Under the pieces are notes generated by a model that saw nothing but the letters and a program-made list of their open reading frames with translations, made no database searches and was not told where the DNA came from. Of a stretch of 13,587 nt of DNA, positions 13,301-13,587 are shown piece after piece (position 1 is the first letter of the stretch; each line of letters starts with the position of its first letter). The stretch is taken from assembly GCA_031260865.1 (NCBI GenBank), contig JAISKQ010000030.1, positions 1 through 13,587 on the forward strand, given 5' to 3'. The stretch comes from Prevotella sp. (GTDB lineage: Bacteria > Bacteroidota > Bacteroidia > Bacteroidales > Dysgonomonadaceae). The position numbers were made by a program, and so were the translations under genes.

Positions 13301-13587
13301 ATATGAAATATCCCAGCGCTTCTTTTGCTTGTTGGTATTGGTATGGCAATATTAAATTTTGATCGCTGCGAAGCAAAAACGACGATTTAATCCGCATATT
13401 CTGAAGTTGCCATTCCAGCGATTTGGGCAATTCATATTTCTGAGCAATAAAAACCAAGCGGGAAAATAAAGAAGGAAACTGCAAAGATTCACTTTCGGTG
13501 ACCTCTTTGCAGCTTCTTTCAAGTATTCGTTTTAGGCGAATATATTTATTTCTTAATGATAAACCGGATTGATCTATTTCTTGTATA
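10278..13587 (-). CDS. PD-(D/E)XK nuclease-SF1 helicase fusion, DNA2-like (5' end outside window)
   Basis: At least 1102 residues are visible. A TTG at 13484 could be taken as the start, but the frame stays open to the window edge for 34 more codons of protein-like sequence (SLRNKYIRLKRILERSCKEV), so the true start is outside. Numbering from that TTG, a nuclease of the PD-(D/E)XK type lies near 285-350: GFQGRLDLL with Asp301, IELKSGK with Glu317 and Lys319, and HETQ with Gln340. The four-Cys cluster seen in Dna2 and Cas4 is not evident. A superfamily 1B helicase follows: Walker A GPPGTGKT (658-665), AIIDEASQ (778-785), GDHKQL (805-810), YHGRMHKEI (862-870), ITPYRNQ (966-972), VERYQGSQRDVIILS (996-1010) and NVALTRARE (1036-1044). 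It likely unwinds and trims DNA in repair or in defence against foreign DNA; which of these cannot be told from the sequence. Confidence 0.88.
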   Translation of the reverse strand, partial: IQEIDQSGLSLRNKYIRLKRILERSCKEVTESESLQFPSLFSRLVFIAQKYELPKSLEWQLQNMRIKSSFLLRSDQNLILPYQYQQAKEALGYFILFINGEKVEHEGFEKTVSERNSLPLDKIRVQVLDIDRERGKIICQSDLLIDEILTVKYNVASVNDIFNSTMERLWIGAQLNLIDVKKDEAGCYIPKMFVLEPDYLIDASAMAECFQSYGSSHLHYFRRKFEPNVNSHYILLGNLANFFLDELIYAEDAENLTFEETFKKSFQQMPFEYASCKDIRATYDFRDFMCRAEKHFNNIKRVVLHDMPANGFEISSCMLEPSFFCEKYGFQGRLDLLQLSNEGTGTERIIELKSGKPPFPREDVTKIAPNHETQTAIYRLMIQSVFGKDARHIYPTILYSSADNPGENIRFAARFHQLEKEIINNRNLIVATEHDLYIGDIETVEDTFRELFDLDNYGHVPDFFMDKLSVLEKVFAEVTPLEKTYFYRYINFITRELYLQKMGDEHFDSSMSVSALWNTTFAERKDALDLISDLEIEDIDDSGRDMVIYFKRVNSRDCVNFREGEICILYPRQDENQTVLTNQILKGTVVEVSAHRVVLRFRYKQRNRAFFSRYKQWAVEHDKLDHSYNAMYKSLFAFLSAPKEKRNLLLGLNTPATTYTRLANTDDLSKEEKQKTVIDKAMAAEDYFLIVGPPGTGKTSIFAKQLIEQFYADPETNVLVMAYTNRAVDELCASVCHAFGEEEAICDKYIRVGSELSCGEAYRHRLLQNISHRADSRKELLQSIDNSRIFIGTLASITGKPELFDLKHFNVAIIDEASQILEPQIIGLLTSFDKFIMIGDHKQLSTITLQNENKSKVDEKILNGIKLYDCRESLFERLFRISKDNNWTHAYDTLTYHGRMHKEIADLVNVHFYDNLLKIATERQQIDLLYSVFDHSDKYQSLIATKRAGFIPVRETDNTNIGDKTNRVEADVVASLSIALFDLYRANNLFFDPHKTLGIITPYRNQIALIKQTLEETGITELTHIMVDTVERYQGSQRDVIILSFCFNSPYQLTNFCNMNREGTVDRKLNVALTRAREQLFLVGNDSILNQNSIYRKILGGM

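Noticed and set aside
1..13587. tRNA or rRNA genes, CRISPR arrays, complete insertion sequences
   Set aside because: None seen by eye on either strand: no spaced direct-repeat array, no transposase frame, no tRNA-like cloverleaf.

Overview
The window looks like a chromosomal segment of a member of the Bacteroidales (phylum Bacteroidota). Starts lack Shine-Dalgarno sequences and sit in A/T-rich leaders, one gene has a TAnnTTTG-type -7 box, and the gene families (GT4 next to GH57, a radical SAM/lipoprotein pair, HigBA modules, a DNA2-like nuclease-helicase) are familiar from this group. I cannot name the genus.

Left part (1-4524, all + strand): the tail of a GT4 glycosyltransferase; a decayed remnant of a TlpA-like thioredoxin protein; a GH57 alpha-amylase-like protein whose motif IV has Asn where the catalytic Asp is expected; a small lipoprotein directly followed by a SPASM radical SAM enzyme (the uncharacterised rSAM/lipoprotein pair); and a membrane-anchored TPR protein. 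GT4 and GH57 probably act in alpha-glucan/glycogen metabolism.

Middle part (4577-10355): a segment of about 5.6 kb bounded by an inverted duplication. 4577-4687 is a near-identical inverted copy of 10246-10355, which is the last 26 codons plus 3' flank of the nuclease-helicase gene. Inside are a highly structured leader (4786-5000) and the type IIG restriction-modification gene it precedes. Reading the other way are two tandem higBA modules in which both toxins are broken and both antitoxins are intact, and a secreted HExxH zinc-protease-like protein.

Right part (10278 to the end, - strand): a large PD-(D/E)XK nuclease/SF1 helicase fusion that runs off the window.

The best candidate for something undescribed is the leader of the type IIG gene. 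Its segments form two mutually exclusive structures: a hairpin of about 120 nt, or a 22-bp stem ending in T5 that resembles an intrinsic terminator. A further 10-bp hairpin abuts the start codon. This has the layout of an attenuator or riboswitch for a restriction-modification gene. All pairings were read by eye; no folding or database search was possible.
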